From contig NVXU02000023.1 in the NCBI GenBank assembly GCA_002734065.2, forward strand, positions 1 to 64,000: a stretch of 64,000 nt of DNA. Direction: 5' to 3'. How positions within the stretch are numbered: position 1 is the stretch's first letter; each line of letters opens with the position of its first letter. The notes beneath the pieces are model-generated. The model had not been told where the DNA came from, searched no databases, and saw only the letters and a program-made list of their open reading frames with translations. The position numbers were made by a program, and so were the translations under genes. Of the stretch, positions 37,739 through 46,466 are shown piece after piece. The stretch comes from Fluviicola sp. (lineage in GTDB: Bacteria > Bacteroidota > Bacteroidia > Flavobacteriales_D > Crocinitomicaceae).

Positions 37739-39487
37739 GTGAAAAGTTTTTCGAACCTTGTTGTAGTTGTAATTAGTTTATTCTTTATTGTTCAATTTAA
37801 TTCTAAGTTGAGTGAAGTTTATAGCAATGAGAAAACTTGTGTCTGCGCTTACGATGGTTTTGGCTACTACTTATACCTTCCCGCCCTGTTTGATCAAGGC
37901 ACTCTAAATGTTGATAAAGAATGGTCGCAGAGCTTGCAGAATGAATATTGCAACGGAATTGACTCCTACCAACTGGTTCAACGAAAAAACGGAAACTACA
38001 TTGATGTTTACCACATGGGGTTGGCTTTCGTAGAACTTCCTTCTTACATTGTCAGTGACCAATTTGCACGATGGCTAGGCTACAAAACAGACGGCTTTAG
38101 CAAACCTTATCAATACGGTTTCTTGATCAATGCTTTGCTGTTTATCTTGCTCGGCATTTACTTCTTGAGAAAATTGCTTCGCCTATTTTTTGAGGATAAA
38201 ATAACAGCCGCCCTTATTGCTATCGTTTATCTCGCAAGTAATTTTTACATTACGTCTGTTTATCAATATGATTTAACCCATATTTATCTATTTGCCCTCA
38301 ATGCTATTTTTCTTTATCACTTTTTTAAATTCTGCAAGAACAAAAACAAGAAACATCTATTATTCTCTGCTATAATTTTAGGGCTCACGTTTGCAATTAG
38401 GCCAACGCAAATTTTATGGGGGATTTTGCCTCTGGTGTATTTTTACAACAATAAAAAAGACGGCATCTCTTTCTGGAAAAGCCTATTAATTTATCCTCTA
38501 TTTGCCGTTTTATGGAACATTCCACACTTGTTTTATTGGAAAATTGTTGGCGGGGAATTAATTCTGCCGAATTTGCATACTGAAGAAATTATCATCGTTG
38601 ACCCCAACCTAATAGATTTTTTGTTCTCCTACAGGAAAGGATGGCTACTTTACAGTCCTGTGTTTATCTTGTTTTTTATTAGTTTGGGTGTTCTTTTCAA
38701 GAAAAATAGAGTTCTTTTTTGGTCATCTTTACTCTTTTCTTTTAGTTACATTCTCGTCGCCAGTTCTTGGGAAACATGGTGGTATGCAGCATCCTTTGGT
38801 GCCAGACCAATGATAGAAACCTATCCTCTTTTACTTATAGGAATAGGCTTTTTATTTCAGCGCTTACGAAGTATGTTTTCCAAAATAGTTTGTGCAACTT
38901 TTGTTCTTCTCGCAATTGTTCTCAACCTTTTTCAAAGCTCTCAATTTAGTCAAGGCATTCTTCATGCCGACCGCATGTCAAAAGAACACTACTGGTACAT
39001 CTTTGGGCGTTCTGAAATTGATGACTACACCGAAGATCGACTATTAATTAATAGAAACGATTCTAATTGGATTGATAACGTTCATAATTCTTATCAAATT
39101 GAAACCAAAGAAATTTTCTCATTAGACTCAACAATTTCTACGCCAGGAAGAACGCCTTTGACTATCGGGAGAATAAGCTTACTCGACGAATTAAAAACGG
39201 ACGAGACCTCACTGGAGGTAACACTGAAAATATCCACTTCTGACTCAACACAACATTGCTACTTACAAATGGAAACATGCAGCTCATTTAATTGTTACAA
39301 ATGGGAAACTATTGAAGTTTCGTTTGGATTAAGGCAAGACGTTTTCAATGAAATGATATTGAAATTCAATGTCACTGACATTAGGCATCGCAACGATTAT
39401 ATGCAAATATATTTATACAATCCTGAGGATGCCGAAATGACAATTGAAGAATTTAAGGTGGTTGCAACCTCAATCATTCGTCCGTAA
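37739..39487 (+). CDS. Polytopic membrane protein, GT-C glycosyltransferase-like
   Basis: 582 aa with a signal-anchor (VVVVISLFFIVQF) and about nine or ten transmembrane helices to residue ~400, then a ~150-residue soluble C-terminal domain. The first loop carries CAYDGFGYYLYLPALF with an aspartate in the position used by GT-C lipid-sugar transferases, and later RPTQILWGILPLVYF. It resembles dolichyl-phosphate-mannose-type or ArnT-like transferases in layout only; no signature proves the reaction. The start is GTG at 37739, 4 nt after a weak -7 (TATTTTCG). It converges with pdhB: their stop codons touch (TAATTA), so there is no room for a terminator. Confidence 0.7.
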   Translation: MKSFSNLVVVVISLFFIVQFNSKLSEVYSNEKTCVCAYDGFGYYLYLPALFDQGTLNVDKEWSQSLQNEYCNGIDSYQLVQRKNGNYIDVYHMGLAFVELPSYIVSDQFARWLGYKTDGFSKPYQYGFLINALLFILLGIYFLRKLLRLFFEDKITAALIAIVYLASNFYITSVYQYDLTHIYLFALNAIFLYHFFKFCKNKNKKHLLFSAIILGLTFAIRPTQILWGILPLVYFYNNKKDGISFWKSLLIYPLFAVLWNIPHLFYWKIVGGELILPNLHTEEIIIVDPNLIDFLFSYRKGWLLYSPVFILFFISLGVLFKKNRVLFWSSLLFSFSYILVASSWETWWYAASFGARPMIETYPLLLIGIGFLFQRLRSMFSKIVCATFVLLAIVLNLFQSSQFSQGILHADRMSKEHYWYIFGRSEIDDYTEDRLLINRNDSNWIDNVHNSYQIETKEIFSLDSTISTPGRTPLTIGRISLLDELKTDETSLEVTLKISTSDSTQHCYLQMETCSSFNCYKWETIEVSFGLRQDVFNEMILKFNVTDIRHRNDYMQIYLYNPEDAEMTIEEFKVVATSIIRP

Positions 39488-40468
39488 TTAATTCCTGTAC
39501 AGTGTTGCTTTTATCGCTTTCGTTAAACGATCAATATTTGGCAATGCTTCTGCAATTAAGGTTGGAGAAAATGCAAATGGTGTATCTGTTTGCGTAACTC
39601 TTTGTACAGGCGCATCCAAATAATCAAACGCATAGCGCTGTAAATGATAAGCAATTTCCGAAGAAATGGAAGCTAAAGGCCATGATTCTTCCAGAACAAC
39701 ACATCGATTCGTTTTCTTAATAGATTCAACTACCGTGCCATAATCGATAGGCCTAACGGAGCGTAAATCTATAATTTCACAAGAAATTCCTTCTTTTTCA
39801 AGAATTTCTGCAGTTTGGTGCGCAATGTCAATGATTTTTCCAAAAGTAACGATGGTAACATCTGTACCTTTTCTTTTTATATCAGCAACTCCAATGGGAA
39901 CAATGTATTCTCCTTCTGGAATTTCCCCTTTAACGCCGTATAATCTTTCCGATTCTAATACAACAACAGGGTCATTATCTCTAATCGCCGCCTTCATTAG
40001 CCCTTTAGCGTCGTATGGTGTTGATGGAACAACTACCTTTAACCCCGGTACGTGCGCGTAAAATGCCTCAAAACTTTGTGAATGTGTAGCTCCTAATTGT
40101 CCAGCCTGGCCATTTCCCCCTCTAAAAACGATGGGGCAACTGTATTGTCCACCGGACATTTGCAACATTTTAGCAGCACTATTAATGATCTGATCAGCCG
40201 CGAGAATAGCAAAATTCCATGTCATGAATTCTACAATTGGTCTCAATCCATTCATCGATGCTCCAACAGCAATTCCAGTAAATCCTAGCTCTGCGATAGG
40301 AGTATCAATGATTCTTTTCTCTCCAAATTCTTCAAGCATTCCTTGAGAAACCTTGTATGCACCGTTATATTCTGCTACTTCTTCTCCTAAAAGAAAAACA
40401 GATTTGTCCTTGCGCATTTCTTCAGACATTGCTTCGTTCAAAGCCTCTCTATACTGTACTGTTTTCAT
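39488..40468 (-). CDS. pdhB: Pyruvate dehydrogenase E1 component, beta subunit
   Basis: With the alpha subunit it decarboxylates pyruvate using thiamine diphosphate and passes the acetyl group to E2. 326 aa. Motifs: LGEEVAEYNGAYKVSQGMLEEFGEKRIIDTPIAELGFTGIAVGASM, PIVFRGGNGQAGQLGATHSQSFEAFYAHVPGLKVVVPSTPYDAKGLMKAAI, VLEESWPLASISSEIAYHL. The ATG at 40466-40468 (MKTVQYREAL) is preferred to an ATG eight codons upstream because homologues begin there. pdhA is not adjacent. Confidence 0.95.
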   Translation of the reverse strand: MKTVQYREALNEAMSEEMRKDKSVFLLGEEVAEYNGAYKVSQGMLEEFGEKRIIDTPIAELGFTGIAVGASMNGLRPIVEFMTWNFAILAADQIINSAAKMLQMSGGQYSCPIVFRGGNGQAGQLGATHSQSFEAFYAHVPGLKVVVPSTPYDAKGLMKAAIRDNDPVVVLESERLYGVKGEIPEGEYIVPIGVADIKRKGTDVTIVTFGKIIDIAHQTAEILEKEGISCEIIDLRSVRPIDYGTVVESIKKTNRCVVLEESWPLASISSEIAYHLQRYAFDYLDAPVQRVTQTDTPFAFSPTLIAEALPNIDRLTKAIKATLYRN

Positions 40469-40502
40469 ATCTATTAATTTGCATTCACCCAAATAGGGAT
40501 GT

Positions 40503-40510
40503 CAAAAGTA
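40503..40510 (-). promoter_or_regulatory. -7 element of pdhB
   Basis: Minus strand TACTTTTG, 34 nt before the pdhB ATG. A perfect TAnnTTTG; the -33 half is not obvious. Confidence 0.5.
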
Positions 40511-40584
40511 ATAATTTTAAATCAAAAAAAGACATTTTTAATAATTGCTAAAGACTTCGTGTTCAACCCGCATTACTAATGTCT

Positions 40585-40733
40585 TTAGCTTTGGCTATTA
40601 GCCTTTAGCTTGATTTTGCTTCGAAATATTACTTCTTCTTTGAAGATGTGTTCTTAGAAGAGAGCGAATATAAAAATAAATACTCCTTGTTTCTCATAAA
40701 GAACCAAGCTAAAGGCTAATAGCCAAAAGCTAA
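40585..40733. repeat. Long inverted repeat with GCTAAAGGCTAATAGC arms
   Basis: The left arm 40585-40612 and right arm 40705-40733 are complementary over 28 bp with a single bulged base; 92 bp separate them. The arms are themselves repetitive (TTAGC words), which recalls the ATTAGCA array at the window start. It lies between divergent genes, so a terminator role is unlikely. Confidence 0.8.
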
Positions 40734-40830
40734 CTCTAAAAGAACAATTCATAATTCCTATATTTAATGACACTATATTAACAAGAAATAACTAAATTCG
40801 TAGCCGATAAAAAAGCAAAAATAATTCCTT

Positions 40831-41571
40831 ATGAAAATACTTGTTTGTATAAGTAAATCTCCAGATACAACTTCCAAAATTGCCTTCACAGATGGTAATT
40901 CTAAGTTTGATGAGAATGGAGTTCAATATATTATTAATCCTTATGATGAGTGGTATGCTTTGGTTCGTGCCCTTGAATTGAAAGAAGCAAACGGAGGTTC
41001 TGTTTCTGTCATTACAGTGGGTACAGCTCCAGACGATGCCATTATCAGAAAAGCACTGGCCATTGGTGCAGATGATGCAACTCGTATAGATGCTGAAGCA
41101 ACGGATGCTTACTTCGTAGCGATGCAAATTGCGAATTATGCCAAAGAGAATGCTTTCGATTTAGTCATGACAGGGAAAGAAACAATCAACTACAACGGCT
41201 CTCAAGTTGGAGGAATGATTGCTGAAGCAATGGGTTTGCCTTTTGTTTCTTTAGCTTCTAAAATGGATGTTGCTGGTTCTACGGCAACTTTGGAAACAGA
41301 AATTGTTGGAGGAATTCAAACGGTTGAAGTTGAATTGCCAGCTGTGATTTCTTGTGCAAAAGGAATGGCTGAGCAAAGAATTCCAAACATGAGAGGAATT
41401 ATGGCTGCAAGAACGAAGCCTTTGAATGTCGTTGCTGCAAGTTCGGTTGACGTACTGACTTCTTTTGAAAGTTACACATTACCAGACGCAAAAACGACTT
41501 GCAAAATGATTGATCCAGAGAACATGGACGAGTTGGTTAAGTTACTTCACCAAGAAGCAAAAGTTATTTAA
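40831..41571 (+). CDS. etfB: Electron transfer flavoprotein, beta subunit
   Basis: Small subunit of the FAD/AMP heterodimer that takes electrons from acyl-CoA dehydrogenases. 246 aa. MKILVCISKSPDTTSKIAFTD, YDEWYALVRALELKEANGGSVSVITVG, then LVMTGKETINYNGSQVGGMIAEAMGLPFV, which is the ETF beta signature. Nine bp before etfA, same transcript; a terminator follows etfA. Confidence 0.96.
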   Translation: MKILVCISKSPDTTSKIAFTDGNSKFDENGVQYIINPYDEWYALVRALELKEANGGSVSVITVGTAPDDAIIRKALAIGADDATRIDAEATDAYFVAMQIANYAKENAFDLVMTGKETINYNGSQVGGMIAEAMGLPFVSLASKMDVAGSTATLETEIVGGIQTVEVELPAVISCAKGMAEQRIPNMRGIMAARTKPLNVVAASSVDVLTSFESYTLPDAKTTCKMIDPENMDELVKLLHQEAKVI

Positions 41572-41580
41572 AAGAAAAAT

Positions 41581-42519
41581 ATGTCAACATTAGTATATAT
41601 AAACAGTCGTGATGGAATTGCAAAGAATGCATACGAAGCCATCACTTATGCCAAAAAATTAGGGCAAGAAGTTATTGCAATCACCACAGGCGATGCGGAT
41701 GATTCTCTTTTAGCAACTGCTGGAGAATATGGAGCAAGCAAAGTCCTTGTCGATAAAAGCATTGCCACAGATGACGCACAGCAAGTTACGCGTGTCATTG
41801 CTTCGGCGGTTGAAGCAACTGGTGCAAATACAGTCGTTTTTTCTAACGATTTAGTTGCGAAAGCTGTTGCGCCAAGATTGTCCGTTCGCTTAAAAGCAGG
41901 ATTGATTTCTGGAGCAATTGCAATACCCGAAGGAGACACTATCAAAGTGAATGTATTCTCTGGAAAGGCGTTTGGAAATGTTAAAATCAATTCTGACAAG
42001 AAAATTATTTCTTTGCTACCCAACAGTATTCAACCTGAGCAAACAGGTTCTGCTTGTTCTGTAGAAGAATTTAACGGAAATGGCGGAGAAGCAAAGATAA
42101 AACTACTGGAAGTTAAAAAGCCAGAGGGAGAAATTCCTTTGCCTGAGGCTGAGATTGTTGTTTCTGCTGGTAGAGGACTAAAAGGACCTGAAAATTGGGG
42201 GATGATTGAAGAGTTAGCAAAAGAATTGGGTGCAGCAACAGCTTGTTCTCGACCAGTTGCTGATATTGGATGGAGACCTCACCATGAGCACGTTGGTCAA
42301 ACGGGAGTTGCCATTCGTCCAAACTTATACATTGCAGCGGGAATTTCTGGTGCCATTCAGCATCTGGCTGGAGTCAATGGTTCTAAAGTAATTGTGGTTG
42401 TAAACACGGATGCTGAAGCACCATTTTTTAAGGCTGCAGACTACGGAGTTTTGGGAGATGCTTTTGAAGTTATCCCAAAATTAACAGAGGCAATCAAAAA
42501 ATTCAAAGCATCGAATTAA
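41581..42519 (+). CDS. etfA: Electron transfer flavoprotein, alpha subunit
   Basis: FAD-binding large subunit. 312 aa. The C-terminal domain has the FAD-binding stretch VSAGRGLKGPENWGMIEELAKELGAATACSRPVAD and the ETF alpha signature HVGQTGVAIRPNLYIAAGISGAIQHLAGVNGSKVIVVVNTD. Electrons would go on to ETF-quinone oxidoreductase, not in the window. Confidence 0.97.
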   Translation: MSTLVYINSRDGIAKNAYEAITYAKKLGQEVIAITTGDADDSLLATAGEYGASKVLVDKSIATDDAQQVTRVIASAVEATGANTVVFSNDLVAKAVAPRLSVRLKAGLISGAIAIPEGDTIKVNVFSGKAFGNVKINSDKKIISLLPNSIQPEQTGSACSVEEFNGNGGEAKIKLLEVKKPEGEIPLPEAEIVVSAGRGLKGPENWGMIEELAKELGAATACSRPVADIGWRPHHEHVGQTGVAIRPNLYIAAGISGAIQHLAGVNGSKVIVVVNTDAEAPFFKAADYGVLGDAFEVIPKLTEAIKKFKASN

Positions 42520-42561
42520 GAATAATTGCGGATAAATATTAATTTTATCCTTGAAGAAATA

Positions 42562-42597
42562 AATTGGGGAGGCTATTTCGCTTCCCTAATTATTTTT
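42562..42597 (+). terminator. Intrinsic terminator after etfBA
   Basis: Stem AATTGGGGAGGC / GCTTCCCTAATT, 12 bp with two G-U pairs as RNA of the plus strand, 6-nt loop, then ATTTTT. The G-U pairs would be A-C mismatches on the other strand, so it works in one direction only: reading out of etfA. Confidence 0.8.
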
Positions 42598-42611
42598 AAA
42601 AGTCAATTTGC

Positions 42612-43199
42612 ATGGACAAAATAAAACTAGAAATCGTAGGATTATCATACAGCCAAACTCAATCGGGTGCGTATGCCTTAGTTTTGTCCGAAGCGGATGG
42701 CAACAGAAGATTACCGATTATTATTGGTGGATTTGAAGCACAAGCAATTGCTATTGAGTTAGAAAAAATGACTCCTACTCGACCTTTAACACACGATTTA
42801 TTCAAAAAGTTTGCTGTTTCCTTCTCCGTTAAGGTAGTGGAGGTAATGATTTACAAATTAGAGGAAGGAATTTTTTATTCTAAACTTATCTGTGAGCAAG
42901 ACGGAAAAACCACTGAAATTGACGCCAGAACTTCCGATGCAATTGCAATTGGCGTTCGCTTTGAGTGTCCTATCTATACTTCTGAAGACATTTTAGCAAG
43001 TGCAGGAATTTTACTTGACGAAACGGAATTGGAAGCAGATGATTTCATGAGTGAGCTAGAAGAAGATGAAGAGAAAAAAGAAACCATTTCTTCACAAAGC
43101 CTTGAAGATCTAGAAAAACAGCTTTTAACGGCTATTGATAATGAAGACTATGAATTAGCTTCAAAAATCAGAGACGAAATCAAAAATCGTAAAGGTTAA
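42612..43199 (+). CDS. Bifunctional nuclease (DUF151) with C-terminal UVR motif
   Basis: 195 aa. Residues 1-130 form the bifunctional nuclease (BFN, DUF151) domain: LPIIIGGFEAQAIAIELEKMTPTRPLTHDL, and IDARTSDAIAIGVRFECPIYTSEDIL. After an acidic linker (EADDFMSELEEDEEKKE) there is a UVR motif (SLEDLEKQLLTAIDNEDYELASKIRDEIKNRK), as in UvrB. DNase and RNase activity is reported for plant homologues. It lies between etfA and the nucleoside permease, 68 bp upstream of the latter. Confidence 0.9.
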   Translation: MDKIKLEIVGLSYSQTQSGAYALVLSEADGNRRLPIIIGGFEAQAIAIELEKMTPTRPLTHDLFKKFAVSFSVKVVEVMIYKLEEGIFYSKLICEQDGKTTEIDARTSDAIAIGVRFECPIYTSEDILASAGILLDETELEADDFMSELEEDEEKKETISSQSLEDLEKQLLTAIDNEDYELASKIRDEIKNRKG

Positions 43200-43267
43200 C
43201 TACTGCCCGATGCAAAAGCATCAACCTATTGAACTACAAATGCTGCGCTAAGCTATAGCGACTAACT

Positions 43268-44521
43268 ATGGACACAAAATTAAAATTAAAGATTTTAAAC
43301 TTTTTGCAATTTTTTGCATGGGGAGCTTGGTTGCTTACCGTTGGAAGTTATATTGCTGAAACATTTGGACCAAACGATATTGGATGGAAAATTGGAGCTG
43401 CATACGGAACTATGGGGTTTGCATCTCTGTTTATGCCAGCCTTATTAGGTATTGTTGCTGATAAGTGGGTAAATGCTGAAAGAGTCCTCGGAATCAGTCA
43501 TCTTATTCTTGGAGGACTTCTAATAGTATTGGCGAACGTTACTGATTACAGTGTGTTTTATCCAATCATATTTTTAGTATCTATGTTCTACATGCCGACT
43601 ATTGCTTTAGATAATGCTGTTTCTTATGCTGTTTTGGAGAAAGAGAAATTTGACATCATAAAAGTTTTTCCGCCAATTCGTGTTTGGGGAACAGTTGGAT
43701 TTATTCTAGCTGTTTGGACAGTGAATATTTTTGGATGGAGAGTGTCTATCAATCAATTTTATTTAAGTGCAGGAGTATCAATCGTTCTGGGTCTCTATTC
43801 TTTCACTTTACCTCAAATTAAGCCTTCAAAATCCTCCGAGAAAAAATCATTGGCTCAGCAATTTGGTCTAGACGCGTTTGTTTTGTTCAAACGAAAGAAA
43901 ATGGCAATATTTTTCATCTTCGCGATGCTACTTGGTTGTGTCCTACAAATATCGAACATGTGGGGAGAACAATTTCTTGATTCATTTAAAAACATCGATA
44001 TATATAAAGACTCTTTCATTGTAGAGAATGCCTTGAGTTTTTTATCCCTATCTATGATTTCTGAAGCTCTCTTTATATTGTCAATTCCATTTTTTCTAAA
44101 ACGATTTGGTATTAAACAAGTAATGCTTATGAGCATGGTCGCTTGGGCTTTACGTTTTGCATTGTTTGGAATAGGAAATCCAGGAACTGGAATTATATTC
44201 TTAACGCTATCAATGATTGTCTATGGAATGGCTTTTGATTTTTTCAATATCTCTGGCTCTTTATTTGTAGAGAAAGAGTCTAATGAAAAAATTAGATCTA
44301 GCTCTCAAGGTCTTTTCATGCTAATGACCAATGGCTTAGGAGCAATAATTGGCGCCTATGGCAGTGGATATGTCGTTGACTTATATTCTGAAAATGGAGT
44401 TGCTGATTGGCCAACCATCTGGTTTATTTTTGCGATATACTCGGTAATTGTAACCATTGCTTTTGCGCTGGTCTTCAAATACAAACATGATCCGAATGAG
44501 GAATTGGAAGTGAAACATTAA
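43268..44521 (+). CDS. Nucleoside:proton symporter, NupG-type MFS transporter
   Basis: 417 aa with 12 predicted transmembrane helices. N-terminal NFLQFFAWGAWLLTVGSYIAETFG, loop IVADKWVNAERVLGI, PTIALDNAVSYAVLEKEKFDIIKVFPPIRVWGTVGF, and the second half VEKESNEKIRSSSQGLFMLMTNGLGAIIGAYGSG are typical of the nucleoside permease branch. It imports nucleosides with protons across the cytoplasmic membrane. Confidence 0.9.
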   Translation: MDTKLKLKILNFLQFFAWGAWLLTVGSYIAETFGPNDIGWKIGAAYGTMGFASLFMPALLGIVADKWVNAERVLGISHLILGGLLIVLANVTDYSVFYPIIFLVSMFYMPTIALDNAVSYAVLEKEKFDIIKVFPPIRVWGTVGFILAVWTVNIFGWRVSINQFYLSAGVSIVLGLYSFTLPQIKPSKSSEKKSLAQQFGLDAFVLFKRKKMAIFFIFAMLLGCVLQISNMWGEQFLDSFKNIDIYKDSFIVENALSFLSLSMISEALFILSIPFFLKRFGIKQVMLMSMVAWALRFALFGIGNPGTGIIFLTLSMIVYGMAFDFFNISGSLFVEKESNEKIRSSSQGLFMLMTNGLGAIIGAYGSGYVVDLYSENGVADWPTIWFIFAIYSVIVTIAFALVFKYKHDPNEELEVKH

Positions 44522-44593
44522 AATCGAGCATTGGATTTTTCGAGCATTAGAGCATTGGAGCGTTCAAATGCTAATATGCTCAAAAATTCGAAT

Positions 44594-45559
44594 ATGAAAC
44601 TTGCAGACATAATTTTCTCGATAGCATCTGACGAAGACTTCGAGAAAGTCGCGTTAGAGGTTTATGCTTACCAAGCTGAACATTGTAAAGTATATCGGGA
44701 TTTTGTAAATCAACTGAATTGGAAAGCGCCAACTTGCACCAAAGAAATTCCTTTTTTGCCGATAGAATTCTTCAAGACGCATCACGTTATTGCTTCTAAT
44801 ACAGAATCACAGCAAGTCTTCAAGAGTAGTGGTACTGGAGGATCTAGAAGCTTGCATCCGGTAACAGACTTAAATTTATACGAAGCATCTTTTAATTTTC
44901 ACTACCGAAAATTTATCGGAGAACCTAAAGAGCAGGTCATTTTAGCGCTTCTGCCCAACTACATTGAACAGGGAGAATCGAGCCTTATTTACATGGTAAA
45001 TCACCTCATTGACCAATCACAAAATGAACTCTCAGGATTCCTTTTGGAAGATGCCGATTCTCTTCTAAATCGCTACCATTCTGCATTGAAAAAGAAGAAG
45101 CAAGTTGTTCTTTTTGGGGTTTCTTATGCATTGTTAGACTTAGCCGAAAAACAACTCGACCTTTCTAAAGCAATCATTATTGAAACTGGCGGAATGAAAG
45201 GTCGACGAAAAGAGTTGACCAAAGCAGAATTGCATGCGATTCTTAAAAAGGGATTCAACTGTTCTTCTATTTCTTCAGAATACGGAATGACGGAACTGCT
45301 CTCACAAGCGTATAGCAATCAAGACGGAATCTTTGAAACTTCCTCCATTATGAAGGTTTTAATTCGTGAGACCAACGACCCTTTTTCTTACACAAAAGAC
45401 GGAAAAACGGGAGGAATTAATGTCATTGATTTGGCGAATATTTACAGTTGCTCGTTTATTGCTACGCAAGATTTGGGAAAAATTGTTACAAATGGCTTTG
45501 AAATCATGGGACGATTTGACAATAGTGATGTGAGAGGTTGTAATTTGATGATTGGGTAG
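44594..45559 (+). CDS. LuxE/PaaK-type acyl-protein synthetase-like protein
   Basis: About 321 aa from the ATG at 44594 (MKLADIIFSIASDEDFEKVA). The family carries an adenylate-forming fold; here FKSSGTGGSRSLHPVT is the ATP-binding loop, ISSEYGMTELLSQAYSN the A5-type motif, and GKIVTNGFEIMGRFDNSDVRGCNLM the end region. LuxE activates fatty acids; in Bacteroidota such genes lie near cell-surface or polysaccharide loci and their substrate is unknown. The open frame begins at a TTG 63 nt earlier, but that stretch is a hairpin-forming repeat, so it is left out. The stop is 9 bp from the stop of the convergent lipoprotein gene. Confidence 0.8.
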   Translation: MKLADIIFSIASDEDFEKVALEVYAYQAEHCKVYRDFVNQLNWKAPTCTKEIPFLPIEFFKTHHVIASNTESQQVFKSSGTGGSRSLHPVTDLNLYEASFNFHYRKFIGEPKEQVILALLPNYIEQGESSLIYMVNHLIDQSQNELSGFLLEDADSLLNRYHSALKKKKQVVLFGVSYALLDLAEKQLDLSKAIIIETGGMKGRRKELTKAELHAILKKGFNCSSISSEYGMTELLSQAYSNQDGIFETSSIMKVLIRETNDPFSYTKDGKTGGINVIDLANIYSCSFIATQDLGKIVTNGFEIMGRFDNSDVRGCNLMIG

Positions 45560-45568
45560 AACTTCTAT

Positions 45569-46456
45569 TTATTTCAAATTCAATTCTGTTAAAATCTCTA
45601 TCTTATTATCTGAGTTCTTATCCTTCAACACTGCAATCAATTGATAAGGGTTATTTTTCGTTCCACTTCTAAATGTCAAAATCACTGGAATCTGTCCATC
45701 CTTAAAGTCTTTAGGATTGACTCCACTTCTTTCAATATTACTGAGTATGTTCGGGTCGGATATTATCTTATTCCCGTTTCTGTCACTCATTTCAATAGAA
45801 AGTATAGGAAAAATTAGGTTGTCTTTCATTTCAAGACCCTCAACACCCTCAATAATGAGAATTAGGGTGTCATTGCTGTTCACTTGACCATTAATAACCG
45901 TTTTTTTGGTGCTTTCATTCCACAAGTATATTCTTGAGTAATCAATGCTGGTAGAATTGACTTTCAATAAATCATTATTCTCAACAGTGAATGGCAGTTC
46001 GTAGGTTAAGACACCATCTCCGCGTTGATCTTTAATGGTGATGTGCATTTTGTAACTTTCACCATTCTCATTCGGAAGTGCTACTACAAAATAAGCTGTC
46101 AATCGCAAAGGCGAAAGCGTTGTACCTTGATTTAAGTTATTCAACAAATTAGGTCTGTTTAAAACGGTGTCTTTCTCATTCTTCATCACTACCATTGATA
46201 AGGTTGGGTAGCTTTTTCCGTCTTCAATAGTCAAACCTCTAACGTTATTAAAAACAAAAGTGATTTCTTCCCCATAGGTGAAAGTATTGGTGTTTTTCAC
46301 TTCTTCGTTTACTTTTATTATTACGTCATTGCAACTAATTCCATCACCTCTGGTATAGGCGCCTGTACTTAAATCTTTATTCACAGATTGGTTAAATTGG
46401 CACGAGCCAAAAATCAGCGAAACAATTATAACTGTGATAAATGAGCGTAAATTCAT
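45569..46456 (-). CDS. Lipoprotein with two similar domains, function unknown
   Basis: 295 aa from ATG 46454-46456 (MNLRSFITVIIVSLIFGSC): a lipoprotein signal with lipobox FGSC. The mature region contains a duplication: GEEITFVFNNVRGLTIEDGKSYPTLSMVV...NRPNLLNNLNQG matches NDTLILIIEGVEGLEMKDNLIFPILSIEM...SDPNILSNIERSG. Each half is probably a beta sandwich. No family is recognised. It follows dnaX on the same strand after 10 bp and may be cotranscribed. Confidence 0.75.
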   Translation of the reverse strand: MNLRSFITVIIVSLIFGSCQFNQSVNKDLSTGAYTRGDGISCNDVIIKVNEEVKNTNTFTYGEEITFVFNNVRGLTIEDGKSYPTLSMVVMKNEKDTVLNRPNLLNNLNQGTTLSPLRLTAYFVVALPNENGESYKMHITIKDQRGDGVLTYELPFTVENNDLLKVNSTSIDYSRIYLWNESTKKTVINGQVNSNDTLILIIEGVEGLEMKDNLIFPILSIEMSDRNGNKIISDPNILSNIERSGVNPKDFKDGQIPVILTFRSGTKNNPYQLIAVLKDKNSDNKIEILTELNLK

Positions 46457-46466
46457 AGTGGTTGTG

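Larger units (their letters stand above)
40469..40830. other. Intergenic region between pdhB and etfB
   Basis: 362 bp between divergent genes with no ORF. It holds a perfect -7 element for pdhB (40503-40510, minus strand TACTTTTG), a large inverted repeat (40585-40733) and a weak -7-like TAAATTCG at 40793-40800 for etfB. Confidence 0.7.

Noticed and set aside
43235-43263. Short hairpin CGCTAagcTATAGCG before the nucleoside permease gene
   Set aside because: Arms are short and imperfect, no U tract, and no conserved partner site seen.
44531-44593. TTG-started extension of the LuxE-like gene
   Set aside because: The stretch is a near-palindromic intergenic repeat (GAGCATTAGAGCATT / ATGCTAATATGCTC) and homologues begin at MKLADII.
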